Origin: a virus
Length of the DNA stretch: 64,000 nt
Reading direction: 5' to 3' (one strand)
Virus record (IMG/VR): IMGVR_UViG_3300029286_000018
Coordinates: 1-64,000 of that record
Shown here: positions 52,870 to 61,136 of the stretch, piece by piece
How the letters are laid out: every line of letters starts with the position of its first letter
Position numbering within the stretch: position 1 is the first letter of the stretch
The notes under the pieces: model-generated
Database searches by the model: none
What the model was told of the DNA's origin: nothing
What the model saw: the letters and a program-made list of their open reading frames with translations, nothing else
Program-made: the position numbers and the translations under genes

Positions 52870-52951
52870 GGCTTATTGCTAAAATGTATTTATGGCAATG
52901 TCCTGGAGGGCATATGCTATAAATTTCGAAATATAATTGTTAGGAGATATT

Positions 52952-55882
52952 ATGAAAAATTTATTCCACATAAACAGTATTTATCATACAGCCGCTAAAA
53001 ATAGCAAGGGCTTAGGGTCTTCTGAAAAAGGCATTAATGTCAATGCCCTTAAACAAGAAGCTATTGCTATGATTAAACAACACCTAAATGAAAAAAAAAC
53101 TGTTAACTCTATTCAGGCTGATCCTCGATTTACGGCAATCCAAGAGTTATTGGCGATGGATGGATCTGACGATGCCAATGATGCTCTAGATACGATATTG
53201 ACCATGTTAACTTCACATTATGTGGACCCAACGAGTGAGCCGGTAGAAGACTGGAGGAAAGCTACTGAACTTAGTATTAACGTAAATAGTGATCCCTATA
53301 AACTTCTTACTAGATTAAATCAGGTTGCATCTGAAAAAATTTCTATAGTTATTAATGACTTTAGGAATTTTAACACTGCTCCATATGTAAACTGCGCTGA
53401 CCCAGGAACTCGTAATTGGGCGTTATCTTATGCTAATACTAAAGCGAGACATCAGGACGAGTATTATCAAGCGCTGGGTGACTTAGAAGGCCGAAAATTA
53501 TGGTTTGTTGCAGAAGACTTTTTTAGTGCTAATGCTCCTGTTGTGTATACGTATTACGCTCATGACCCATCAAAGCTTGCCGCTATAAATAACTATATGC
53601 TACAACGTTTTAATCTTTATGCAAATCGTAGCACATCATCAGGAGGTTACGATGCAGAAAAGTTGCGTAAATCTTTACAGGGCGCGGTAGATGGCCCTTT
53701 GAAGGCTGCTCCTTGGCATCTGAATAGGTATTTTGAAAATGGTAAGGAACATTTATTTGCTGAAAAATTACTTGCAGACTTTACTGAAAGATTAGCTCAA
53801 GAAGATCCTCAGGCAATGTGTGCCTTAATGGCTCGTATGCGAATTTACTTACACGGACATGAAGACGTGAAAAAATTATTTACTAAAGAACCTGAGTCAA
53901 CTGATGGAGGATTAGCTGATTTTGATGAAAAAGCGCGATTTAGAAAAGATGAAGCAAAAGAAAATCTATCTTTATCGGAATCTCTTCACGGCAGGGCTAC
54001 TAAAGAAGTCGCTAAAACAGGCATAGTGGTTGGCGACAATTTGCTATCTGATGGCCCTGATTCTATTTCATATGAGTTTAATAAAGTATTCACAGAATAT
54101 AATGAAGGCTTGCAAGGGATGCTTAATCTTACAAATCAGCAAGCGCATCCAATAAAATACGCACAGCTTGTTGCTCATAATGCAGATTTTCAAGATGCTG
54201 CTGCGCAGGCGCAAGAGAAAATAAATACTTGGAAATACAACTACAAGTATGAAAAAAATATGAGAACTCAAAACGGCCAGTATGATAATAGATGGCGTGC
54301 ATCTAATGTTGATATAATGTTCAATAGGGCCTTCTCGTCCGGATACATTGATGACCAGAATAGATTAAGATTTATGTTTAGTGGTAAAAATAAAATAGTC
54401 AACATAAAAATATATTTAAAGCCTAGTGCTAGTATTGTCAAGCATGACTCTAATGGCAGGGTTATTCGTAACACCAAACCAAGAACATGGACAGTAGATT
54501 TAATTGATGTAAGCTTTAGCTGGGCGTCACTTGATAAAAATGGGCTGACTGGCAATACTGCAACTGGCTTTTTAATTCGTGATGCGTCAAAGGGCGATAA
54601 TCAAATATCGGTAAATAATGCGTCCGTTTTTAAATCTAATGATCAAGTTTTTATTGCCTCTTCTCAATCTGTTGGAAGTGAAAATGTAGATGAGGCTGTT
54701 TATGAAGCTGATTTGGTTGTATCAAAAATTATTGATAACCAAAATATTTTGTTAAAATCTCCATTGCGTTTTAATTGGGATATGACTAGAAATCCATTTG
54801 TGCGCTTGAAGTCTGATAAATCGAAAAAAATTCCTGAATATATTTCTGAGGTAGGTGGTGATTGTTTGGAAGACGAGATTACTGTCTCTAAAAACATAAA
54901 AAATACTGCAAATCCTGCGGATTTTCCAAGTGGTCCATTTACCACTTTAAGTTCTTCTTATTTAGAGGATAAGGATAGGGAAGACATCTCATTAGCTGCT
55001 AGTATAGTTCGTGAAGAGCTAGCAGAAAATTTTCATTTATTGAAACCATTATCTGCTGGTTTCAAGCAAGGTTGGGGAGACAAAACTCCTGCAGATGGTA
55101 TGCGTAACCTGCAGAGAAATAATCCTGCAGAATACGCAAGCTATGTATCTTTGGTGAACGTAATAGTCGGGTACCTTAAGAGAAAACTAGTACATTTTCA
55201 AGAGAAGTCTGGGCTGACAGATGAGGCGATTGAATGCTATGTATCAATTGGAAATCCGTCTTTGCAAGCATCAATAAAAAAGCTTAATGACGCCATCGCC
55301 GATCCATCGAATGCAGATGATAAGAATAGACTCCAAGTTTCCTTAAAAGAGCTAACTATGGCAAAAGATCTATTTGATATAGTATTGATTGGTGGCAAAG
55401 ACTCTTCATTTAAAGGTAAGCCTGGTGCAATGGATATCATAAAATGGTTTGAAACAAGTGTAATAGCTTTGATAGAAAGTGACAAACTTGAAAAAATACT
55501 TAAAAATACTCAAAATAGACAATTATATGAAATGATTCAAAGGCAATCAGCTGTGATTATGAAAAAGGAGCTTGAAAAAATTGATGATTTTCATGTACTA
55601 GATTTTGCTGCAACGATAATGCGTGGATCAAATGCTTCTGCAGAAAAACAAGCTTGTAGAGTTGAAAGAAAAAACTTTGAGCCATACATGCTTAGATATC
55701 TTGAGTCAAACCCAAATGTTAAAATCTTGTACAATGCAATGTTTGGAGGATGCAAACCTGATGAGAATAAGCAAGCAGATTGCGAAGACTGTTATAAAAA
55801 GACATCTAGCTTGTCTTCTGGCATTTATGAAAGTATTGATCAGTGGTTAAGACATATTGCTAGAAAGACATACCTTGAATGA
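52952..55882 (+). CDS. Large virion protein of unknown fold (976 aa)
   Basis: ATG 52952 with AGGAG is chosen over TTG 52937. TATAAATT (52918-52925) in the 82-base leader may be a late-promoter element. The N-terminus MKNLFHINSIYHTAAKNSKG has a targeting-like T-A-A-K segment. Residues 100-480 are helical. Residues 545-620 form a beta domain (FLIRDASKGDNQISVNNASV, KSNDQVFIASS) shared with the genes at 57636 and 58658. Residues 690-930 are helical again with a Cys-rich end (CRVER, CKPDENKQADCEDC). Probably a neck, baseplate or internal protein; it is not recognisable as a sheath. Confidence 0.55.
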   Translation: MKNLFHINSIYHTAAKNSKGLGSSEKGINVNALKQEAIAMIKQHLNEKKTVNSIQADPRFTAIQELLAMDGSDDANDALDTILTMLTSHYVDPTSEPVEDWRKATELSINVNSDPYKLLTRLNQVASEKISIVINDFRNFNTAPYVNCADPGTRNWALSYANTKARHQDEYYQALGDLEGRKLWFVAEDFFSANAPVVYTYYAHDPSKLAAINNYMLQRFNLYANRSTSSGGYDAEKLRKSLQGAVDGPLKAAPWHLNRYFENGKEHLFAEKLLADFTERLAQEDPQAMCALMARMRIYLHGHEDVKKLFTKEPESTDGGLADFDEKARFRKDEAKENLSLSESLHGRATKEVAKTGIVVGDNLLSDGPDSISYEFNKVFTEYNEGLQGMLNLTNQQAHPIKYAQLVAHNADFQDAAAQAQEKINTWKYNYKYEKNMRTQNGQYDNRWRASNVDIMFNRAFSSGYIDDQNRLRFMFSGKNKIVNIKIYLKPSASIVKHDSNGRVIRNTKPRTWTVDLIDVSFSWASLDKNGLTGNTATGFLIRDASKGDNQISVNNASVFKSNDQVFIASSQSVGSENVDEAVYEADLVVSKIIDNQNILLKSPLRFNWDMTRNPFVRLKSDKSKKIPEYISEVGGDCLEDEITVSKNIKNTANPADFPSGPFTTLSSSYLEDKDREDISLAASIVREELAENFHLLKPLSAGFKQGWGDKTPADGMRNLQRNNPAEYASYVSLVNVIVGYLKRKLVHFQEKSGLTDEAIECYVSIGNPSLQASIKKLNDAIADPSNADDKNRLQVSLKELTMAKDLFDIVLIGGKDSSFKGKPGAMDIIKWFETSVIALIESDKLEKILKNTQNRQLYEMIQRQSAVIMKKELEKIDDFHVLDFAATIMRGSNASAEKQACRVERKNFEPYMLRYLESNPNVKILYNAMFGGCKPDENKQADCEDCYKKTSSLSSGIYESIDQWLRHIARKTYLE

Positions 55883-56069
55883 TAGTCAAATTAATTTATC
55901 TTGTGTGTGCGAGCATTGTTCAAAAACAGTGAGTGATAATATCAAGATAGAGCTTAATTTTGCAAGTAAGATTATTTACTGGTATTGCCCTGAGTGTAAG
56001 CAAATGAACGAAATAGATTTTAAGTCTCTTAAGGATTTAAAAGCACTTCCCAAGATGAGGTTAATGTAA
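55875..56069 (+). CDS. Small zinc-ribbon protein
   Basis: TTG 55875 overlaps the end of the preceding gene; an earlier TTG at 55857 is also possible. The product contains CVCEHCSKTVSD and YWYCPECKQMNEIDF, two CxxC pairs about 28 residues apart, a classic zinc ribbon. The remainder is a short helical tail. The stop overlaps the next start (TAATG). It could bind nucleic acid or simply stabilise a small neck protein. Confidence 0.6.
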   Translation: MNDSQINLSCVCEHCSKTVSDNIKIELNFASKIIYWYCPECKQMNEIDFKSLKDLKALPKMRLM

Positions 56070-56572
56070 TGTACAGTATAGTAAACACTTCTGGAAGATA
56101 TTTGAGCATACAGGATTTAAGAATAATGCTTTCTCCAAGAGAGCGTATTGATTTAGATAATGTTTGTGAGAGAAGAGAGATTGAGAGTAGCGTTCATCTT
56201 AAATCTGCGCTTAAAAAAGGTTACATTAAGGTGGTGATTAAAGATCGCGAAGGCTTTGATCCTAACCAGTCAGTTAGCTCTCCTAGTGTGATCACAAAAG
56301 ATGACCTTGACAGAGTTAAGCAGGACATTGCTGGCATTATTAAAGAGGCTCTTTCTTCCATAAAAGTTGTTGGGTCTTCCAATGAGACAGTTCCTCAAGT
56401 AAACGTCAATGTTGGTGGGATAGAAATGTCAGATACTATTTTAGAAGCAATACATAAAAAAACAGTTGATAGGTTAATGATAAATTCTGAAAAAGCAGTT
56501 GAAGTAAAGCAATCAAAAACTAACAATGTTAATATGGATAAAAATCTCGACGAGCTTGAGGGCTTATTATAG
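56069..56572 (+). CDS. Hypothetical protein with shared N-terminal phage domain (167 aa)
   Basis: Residues 1-58 (VNTSGRYLSIQDLRIMLSPR, HLKSALKKGYIKVV) align with residues 1-60 of the glycosyltransferase at 46119, indicating a small module reused by this phage. The remaining residues are a helical, coiled-coil-like tail (TKDDLDRVKQDIAGIIKEAL) ending DELEGLL. It lies eight bases before the actin-like gene, so the two products may act together. Confidence 0.55.
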   Translation: MYSIVNTSGRYLSIQDLRIMLSPRERIDLDNVCERREIESSVHLKSALKKGYIKVVIKDREGFDPNQSVSSPSVITKDDLDRVKQDIAGIIKEALSSIKVVGSSNETVPQVNVNVGGIEMSDTILEAIHKKTVDRLMINSEKAVEVKQSKTNNVNMDKNLDELEGLL

Positions 56573-56580
56573 GAGTAGTT

Positions 56581-57636
56581 ATGTCAATATCAGTAGGCTA
56601 TGATGTCGGTACAATGTTTTGTCAAATGGCTAAGCAGGACTCAGGTGGATCCACTGCCATGTCCACTATTCGCAATGCTTTCGTTGAAATTCCAGAATCA
56701 GAAGATGTTGAGGAAGTTCTTTCTCGCAATGGATGGCAATGGGTTCGTGACGGGAAAAGTGTTTTTGTTATTGGAGAAGATAGCGTTCAGGTTGCAAAGT
56801 TATTTCCAGGCAAAGTTGAGATACGTCGCCCTCTTCAGGATGGAGTTTTGAACAAGAACGAAGAGAAGAAAAATATAGTTCTCGCTTCTATCATAGAAAG
56901 TCAGTTAGGTAAGGCTATAGGTGAAGGTTCTGTTGTTGCAACTTGTATATCTTCTCCGTGCATAGATGGTAGCGGAGACAGCACTTTTCATACTGCTCGT
57001 TTGAAGGGCATGTTCTCTAGACTTGGTTGGAACGTAAAGGTAATTGAGGAGGCTCTTGCTGTAGTTCTTAGCGAAAGACCTTGCGTAATTGATGACGATG
57101 GATCTGAAGTTCCTTATTCAGGTATAGGTATGAGTTTTGGAGCTGGTAGGGCTAACTGCATGCTAGCGTTTAAGGGAATGCCAATACTGGGAATGAGTGT
57201 TTCAAGATCTGGCGACTGGATTGATAAAATGGTTAGCGAACAGACTGGAGTTCCTATTGCTCAGGTAATGGAGACAAAAGAAAAGAAACTAGATTTTAAT
57301 AAAATTGATATGGATAATGATGTAATGTTTGCCCTTGATGCTTATTATGACGCCATGCTTAAGCATGTTTTCTCTTTATTTGCTAAAAAATTCAAAGAAG
57401 TAAAAAGCGATTTTAACAAACCGCTCGACATCGTTTTGGCTGGCGGAACAAGCATGCCAAGTGGATTTGATAAAAAAGTTGATTCTATTGTAAGGTCTTT
57501 TGATCTTCCTTTCAAAATAAACTCAGTTAGAAAAAGTAAAGACCCAAGAAATTCAGTTGTTACTGGCTTGCTAACTCAGGCAGAAATAGTAAGACGTAAG
57601 TTGGAAAAAGGACAAATAACAAAGGATAGCATTTAA
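56581..57636 (+). CDS. Actin-like (ASKHA) ATPase
   Basis: This 351-residue protein has the actin/Hsp70/ParM signature set: phosphate-1 loop GYDVGTMFCQMAK (Asp8), a middle VVATCISSPCIDGSG strand, EEALAVVLSE, phosphate-2 loop GIGMSFGAGRANCML and adenosine loop IVLAGGTSMPSGF near residue 287. AGGAG lies before the ATG. Phage actin homologues are usually segregation or nucleus-associated filaments; here the gene sits inside a neck/tail operon with one-base coupling to a connector gene, so it may instead be a tail-assembly or virion component. No membrane anchor is seen. Confidence 0.75.
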   Translation: MSISVGYDVGTMFCQMAKQDSGGSTAMSTIRNAFVEIPESEDVEEVLSRNGWQWVRDGKSVFVIGEDSVQVAKLFPGKVEIRRPLQDGVLNKNEEKKNIVLASIIESQLGKAIGEGSVVATCISSPCIDGSGDSTFHTARLKGMFSRLGWNVKVIEEALAVVLSERPCVIDDDGSEVPYSGIGMSFGAGRANCMLAFKGMPILGMSVSRSGDWIDKMVSEQTGVPIAQVMETKEKKLDFNKIDMDNDVMFALDAYYDAMLKHVFSLFAKKFKEVKSDFNKPLDIVLAGGTSMPSGFDKKVDSIVRSFDLPFKINSVRKSKDPRNSVVTGLLTQAEIVRRKLEKGQITKDSI

Positions 57637-58361
57637 TGGGATATTGTACTCCACAACTTGTTCAGCGCATTTTAGTGCAATCTTTAACGTCTGCCACTAC
57701 TCCTACGACTACTGGTAAAGGTTCTTTGCTGAACTTTGGCAACAGTATTGATAAGAATCTCATCACAGATGAAATAATGAATCAGCACATCAATATTGCT
57801 GATACTTTCATTAACAGTACTCTGAGTGTTCTTTATAAAACTCCGTTAAGAGAAATTGCTGACATTGAGTGCAAGCTCGCTGTTGACATTGATGTATACA
57901 ATAATGAGGTGATACTTGTTTCTCCTCAAGCTAATGTATTTGTCCCAGGAGATATCATCGTAATTAATGATGGTGTTTATGAAGATAAGCTGACAGTATC
58001 AAGTATTATTGGTGATAATATTCTAAAGTTTGATGACATTATAGCGGGTATTTTCTCAGCAGATTCTACAAGAATCTTAAGAGTTAGATTCCCAGACCCT
58101 ATCCCAAATACGAGCGCAAGATTGGCTGCAGCAAGTATCTATGACAGATATTTTTCTGCACAATCAACAAGCCAGCAGTCTGATTTTGCCAAGACTCTTA
58201 AGAGTATGTGTAGGGCTGATTTGAATAATATCTTAAACGGACGTGCAGTTCTTCATGGTCAGCATAGAATTGGCGATAGATTCTTAAACTCGCACCTTAA
58301 GGACCGTTATGGCCTCAGGGGTATGGAGAGTGATTCTACAAGAGATGTGGGTGAATTCTAA
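57636..58361 (+). CDS. Head-tail connector-like protein (gp6/DUF1320-like)
   Basis: This 241-residue protein has residues 1-75 (ITDEIMNQHINIADTFINST, LYKTPLREIADIECKLA) resembling DUF1320/gp6-type connectors. A beta insertion at about 78-145 (NNEVILVSPQANVFVPGDII) matches the shared domain in the neighbouring gene. The helical C-terminal part (ARLAAASIYDRYFSAQSTSQ) and a Gly/Arg end follow. It overlaps both neighbours by one base. Connector proteins join portal and tail. Confidence 0.6.
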   Translation: MGYCTPQLVQRILVQSLTSATTPTTTGKGSLLNFGNSIDKNLITDEIMNQHINIADTFINSTLSVLYKTPLREIADIECKLAVDIDVYNNEVILVSPQANVFVPGDIIVINDGVYEDKLTVSSIIGDNILKFDDIIAGIFSADSTRILRVRFPDPIPNTSARLAAASIYDRYFSAQSTSQQSDFAKTLKSMCRADLNNILNGRAVLHGQHRIGDRFLNSHLKDRYGLRGMESDSTRDVGEF

Positions 58362-58654
58362 TGCCTTCACAAGATATAAGTAACTTGCAAAAAGAATTAA
58401 AACAGCTGCATGACTCATTGAATGTGCTGAAAGAAATTAAAATGAATAAGCCTATTTCATCAATGTCTTCTTCTGTGTTCTCTACCAGAGAAGCCGCTAA
58501 AGCTTCTGCTCCTTTTAGACCAGAACCTACAAAATCGCTATCCACCGAAGAAGTGGAAAAATTAGTGACAAATGAATCTGATATGGTTGATTATGTTGAA
58601 AATTTAGTATCTAAAAATTTGGATGATGTTATTGGAAAAATGTTAGGCGATTAA
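58361..58654 (+). CDS. Small helical protein (97 aa)
   Basis: ATG 58361 overlaps the previous stop (TAATG). The product is mainly helical: a coiled-coil-like start (ISNLQKELKQLHDSLNVLKE), a Ser/Pro linker and a second helix (EEVEKLVTNESDMVDYVENL). No family is recognised. It sits between two connector-type genes, and a short helical clamp is plausible. Confidence 0.5.
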   Translation: MPSQDISNLQKELKQLHDSLNVLKEIKMNKPISSMSSSVFSTREAAKASAPFRPEPTKSLSTEEVEKLVTNESDMVDYVENLVSKNLDDVIGKMLGD

Positions 58655-58657
58655 TAT

Positions 58658-59557
58658 ATGGAAGAAGTACTTGATAGTCTTAGAAAAATAATCAACAGGT
58701 GGGTAAATACAGAAGTCGATCTCACTGAAGACGCTGAGGTCGGTGACGTACTATTAAAAGTAAAAACTGCGATGCGCTTTAGAGATGGTGACGAGGTAAT
58801 GCTAACTGATGGAAATGAATTTGAGCACCCTCTCTACGTAAAGAGTGTAGTTGATGAAACTACCATTGAGTTGGCTTCTTCTCTTAAGTTTGTGTGGTCT
58901 GTTTCTAAAGGAAGTAAAGTTAAAAAAGCAGTTGCTGGCAAGCTTGTTCAGAGTATTTTCTTAGGTGAGCCAAATGTAATTCAAAGATTCCCAGCCATCG
59001 TGGTGGTTGGAGATAATCAAAATTCACAATGGACTACTTTTGAGTCAACGACTGAAACATATGATGTAAGTATATCTTCATATATTGAAGACAGTACTTT
59101 AGAAGATGGATATAGGGCATTGATGCGGATGACAAAGCTTATTGAATTTGGATTAAAAAGAAATATGTTTCCATTAGTGGGTGAACGTTCTCATGCTTCA
59201 ATTATTCAGCCTATTGCTCCAGGTGATATATATTTAAAAGTTGATAGCACTGCAGGAATGGTCTCAGAGCAGCTAATACTTCTTGAAAGTACCTTCCGAG
59301 CAGAGCAGGTTGTCATTAAGAGTATCCTTGATGAAAGCACAATCGAATTGGTGCAGGGCGCATATTACCCATATCCTTTAATTGACGATCCTCGTGCAAT
59401 AATAGTGACAAGGTTCTTGTATAAGTGTTGGCCAAAAACAATTAATTATGGATTTGTCCATAAGGACACATTACTTAAGGCTAGCAAAATTAGTTGGTCT
59501 GGCGAAGAAATTCAACAGCATGGCCCTATCGGATGGTGGGATACTCCGAGAAATTAA
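58658..59557 (+). CDS. Tail completion/neck protein with two copies of a beta domain
   Basis: This 299-residue protein has residues 18-88 (DAEVGDVLLKVKTAMRFRDG, VVDETTIELASSLKFVWSVS) and 185-250 (APGDIYLKVDSTAGMVSEQL, ILDESTIELVQGAYYPYPL) as two copies of the same small beta domain. The part between, with FPAIVVVGDNQNSQWTTFES and DVSISSYIEDSTLEDGYRAL, resembles tail-terminator or tail-completion proteins. Ends GWWDTPRN. Likely sits at the head-tail interface. Confidence 0.6.
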   Translation: MEEVLDSLRKIINRWVNTEVDLTEDAEVGDVLLKVKTAMRFRDGDEVMLTDGNEFEHPLYVKSVVDETTIELASSLKFVWSVSKGSKVKKAVAGKLVQSIFLGEPNVIQRFPAIVVVGDNQNSQWTTFESTTETYDVSISSYIEDSTLEDGYRALMRMTKLIEFGLKRNMFPLVGERSHASIIQPIAPGDIYLKVDSTAGMVSEQLILLESTFRAEQVVIKSILDESTIELVQGAYYPYPLIDDPRAIIVTRFLYKCWPKTINYGFVHKDTLLKASKISWSGEEIQQHGPIGWWDTPRN

Positions 59558-59562
59558 TATCT

Positions 59563-60711
59563 ATGAAGATATTAATAATTGGTCCATCGCCCTACATGCA
59601 TCATGATCCTGGTTTAATAGTAAGAGATGTTCTTGAGCAAGCAAGTGCTGACCATACATTGTATGGGTGTTTTTTTCATCACGATTTTTCTAAACATCCA
59701 GTTGATCACGTACAAAACTATGTACACGGAGAAGTTTCTGTGCCATCTAAGTGGATAGACAATTCGCAGGCTAATGCTGCGGTTATAGATACTTATGACT
59801 GCATTATGGATAATGAAATTGAAGCAGTTGTAAGTGTTGGTTCTACAATGGAGTCAGAATTTATTAGAGCTGCAATAGAAACTTCTGGTAAATCTTTACC
59901 GTGGTTTCATGTAATGTCCATGTCAAATCACATGCATGATGATCGTTATTCTGAAACTTTAAATGCGATTTCTCACATATGGACTTATTCTGAATCTCAG
60001 AAAGAAAACATACAGTCAAAGTGTGGAGTGTTAGAAGATAATATTTCTGTGTTGTCAAGACGTAGTGAGCTTTTATCTCAATCTAATAGTGAGAAAAAAT
60101 GTGATCTCGTCTTTGGTGGATGGAATACCGAATCCTACAACTTGCGGTCAATCTTCGAAGCTGCATCATTAACCACATCATCTGTTAAGTGTTTGACAAA
60201 TTATTTCGAGCATGGCGATTTCGATCTTGACAAGATGGGAAATTATTTTTTCCCAAAGATTAATCTATTCCCATCCGATTTTGCAAGCTTATTTGAAAAG
60301 CCATCGTTTTCTCAGTGGGATGATTTTATAGAAAATTCATATGTATTTGTTGATATGAGCATGACTCAGAACGGTTGCTCTACCCTAAAAAGGGCATGGA
60401 AGTCTGGTGCTCAATGCGTGGTTATAGATACACCTAGACACAGAGAGATGGCTAGCCAGATGCCTGGTATCATTTTAGTAAAATCCTCTGTGTTTTTTAG
60501 TTTATCTGGGATTAAGCTGTATGTTCCAGATCATCTATTATTAAATCTAATATTGTCAGACATTTTGCAGGATAAACATACAAAAGTCTGCAAACCATCT
60601 ATAAGTAACGAATCTAAAGAAAAAGAACAGAAGGAATTCAGCAATTTATTAAATAAATTAATACGAATAGCATCTTTAGGAAGGTTTCTAGATCTAGAGT
60701 CAATAACATAG
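59563..60711 (+). CDS. Putative glycosyltransferase (GT-B-like)
   Basis: ATG 59563 (MKILIIGPSPYMHHDPGLIV) is used; the longer frame from 59494 lies inside the preceding gene. The 382-residue product shows a Rossmann-like opening, AVVSVGSTMESEFIRAAIET, HIWTYSESQKENIQSKCGVL and a C-terminal WKSGAQCVVIDTPRHREMAS that fits the second Rossmann half of GT-B transferases, though the usual EX7E is not clear. It lies between tail proteins, so virion glycosylation is an option. Confidence 0.5.
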   Translation: MKILIIGPSPYMHHDPGLIVRDVLEQASADHTLYGCFFHHDFSKHPVDHVQNYVHGEVSVPSKWIDNSQANAAVIDTYDCIMDNEIEAVVSVGSTMESEFIRAAIETSGKSLPWFHVMSMSNHMHDDRYSETLNAISHIWTYSESQKENIQSKCGVLEDNISVLSRRSELLSQSNSEKKCDLVFGGWNTESYNLRSIFEAASLTTSSVKCLTNYFEHGDFDLDKMGNYFFPKINLFPSDFASLFEKPSFSQWDDFIENSYVFVDMSMTQNGCSTLKRAWKSGAQCVVIDTPRHREMASQMPGIILVKSSVFFSLSGIKLYVPDHLLLNLILSDILQDKHTKVCKPSISNESKEKEQKEFSNLLNKLIRIASLGRFLDLESIT

Positions 60712-60730
60712 GGTGGAGGAATTAATCAAA

Positions 60731-61117
60731 ATGGCAAGCATCTCTTTTAGTAAGTATAAAATAATTTCTGACAACATAGGTGACGCTCGCACTTCCATAC
60801 TGTCGGCAATCGACAATATGTTTGCCGCCGTTTATGAGGTAGCTGTACTTGACGATGTCCAGTCTACTCTAGATCTTCTACAGCCCATGTTTGCCGCCTA
60901 TCAGCTGGCAGATCAGACGCTTCGTAGTATCAATACTTTTACTTCTGCAGTCACAGCTTTGAATAACCACGTTGTGCGTAGAAATTCGTCTTATACAACA
61001 GTCAATGATTTTTTGGCTGCAAATAATGCGGATCAAGTAGGCAACAAGCTAGATCCAGAGTTTATAGATATTTCAAACACGCTTGGATACGCAGTTCAAT
61101 CTAAGTATTCTGCGTAA
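60731..61117 (+). CDS. Small tail protein upstream of the tail tube (128 aa)
   Basis: ATG 60731 follows GGAGG (60716-60720); the ATG at 60713 would be in front of that site and is rejected. The product (MASISFSKYKIISDNIGDAR) is helical, Ala/Leu-rich with few charges (DNMFAAVYEVAVLDDVQSTL; FAAYQLADQTLRSINTFTSA), and ends VQSKYSA. It may be a tail-completion or tube-associated protein. There is a 19-base gap to the tube gene. Confidence 0.5.
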   Translation: MASISFSKYKIISDNIGDARTSILSAIDNMFAAVYEVAVLDDVQSTLDLLQPMFAAYQLADQTLRSINTFTSAVTALNNHVVRRNSSYTTVNDFLAANNADQVGNKLDPEFIDISNTLGYAVQSKYSA

Positions 61118-61136
61118 TTAATAATAGAGGAGTAGC

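Noticed and set aside
52952-55882. Tail sheath protein
   Set aside because: Size would allow it, but no sheath-like C-terminal pattern is seen, and the position before connector genes and the helical content do not fit.
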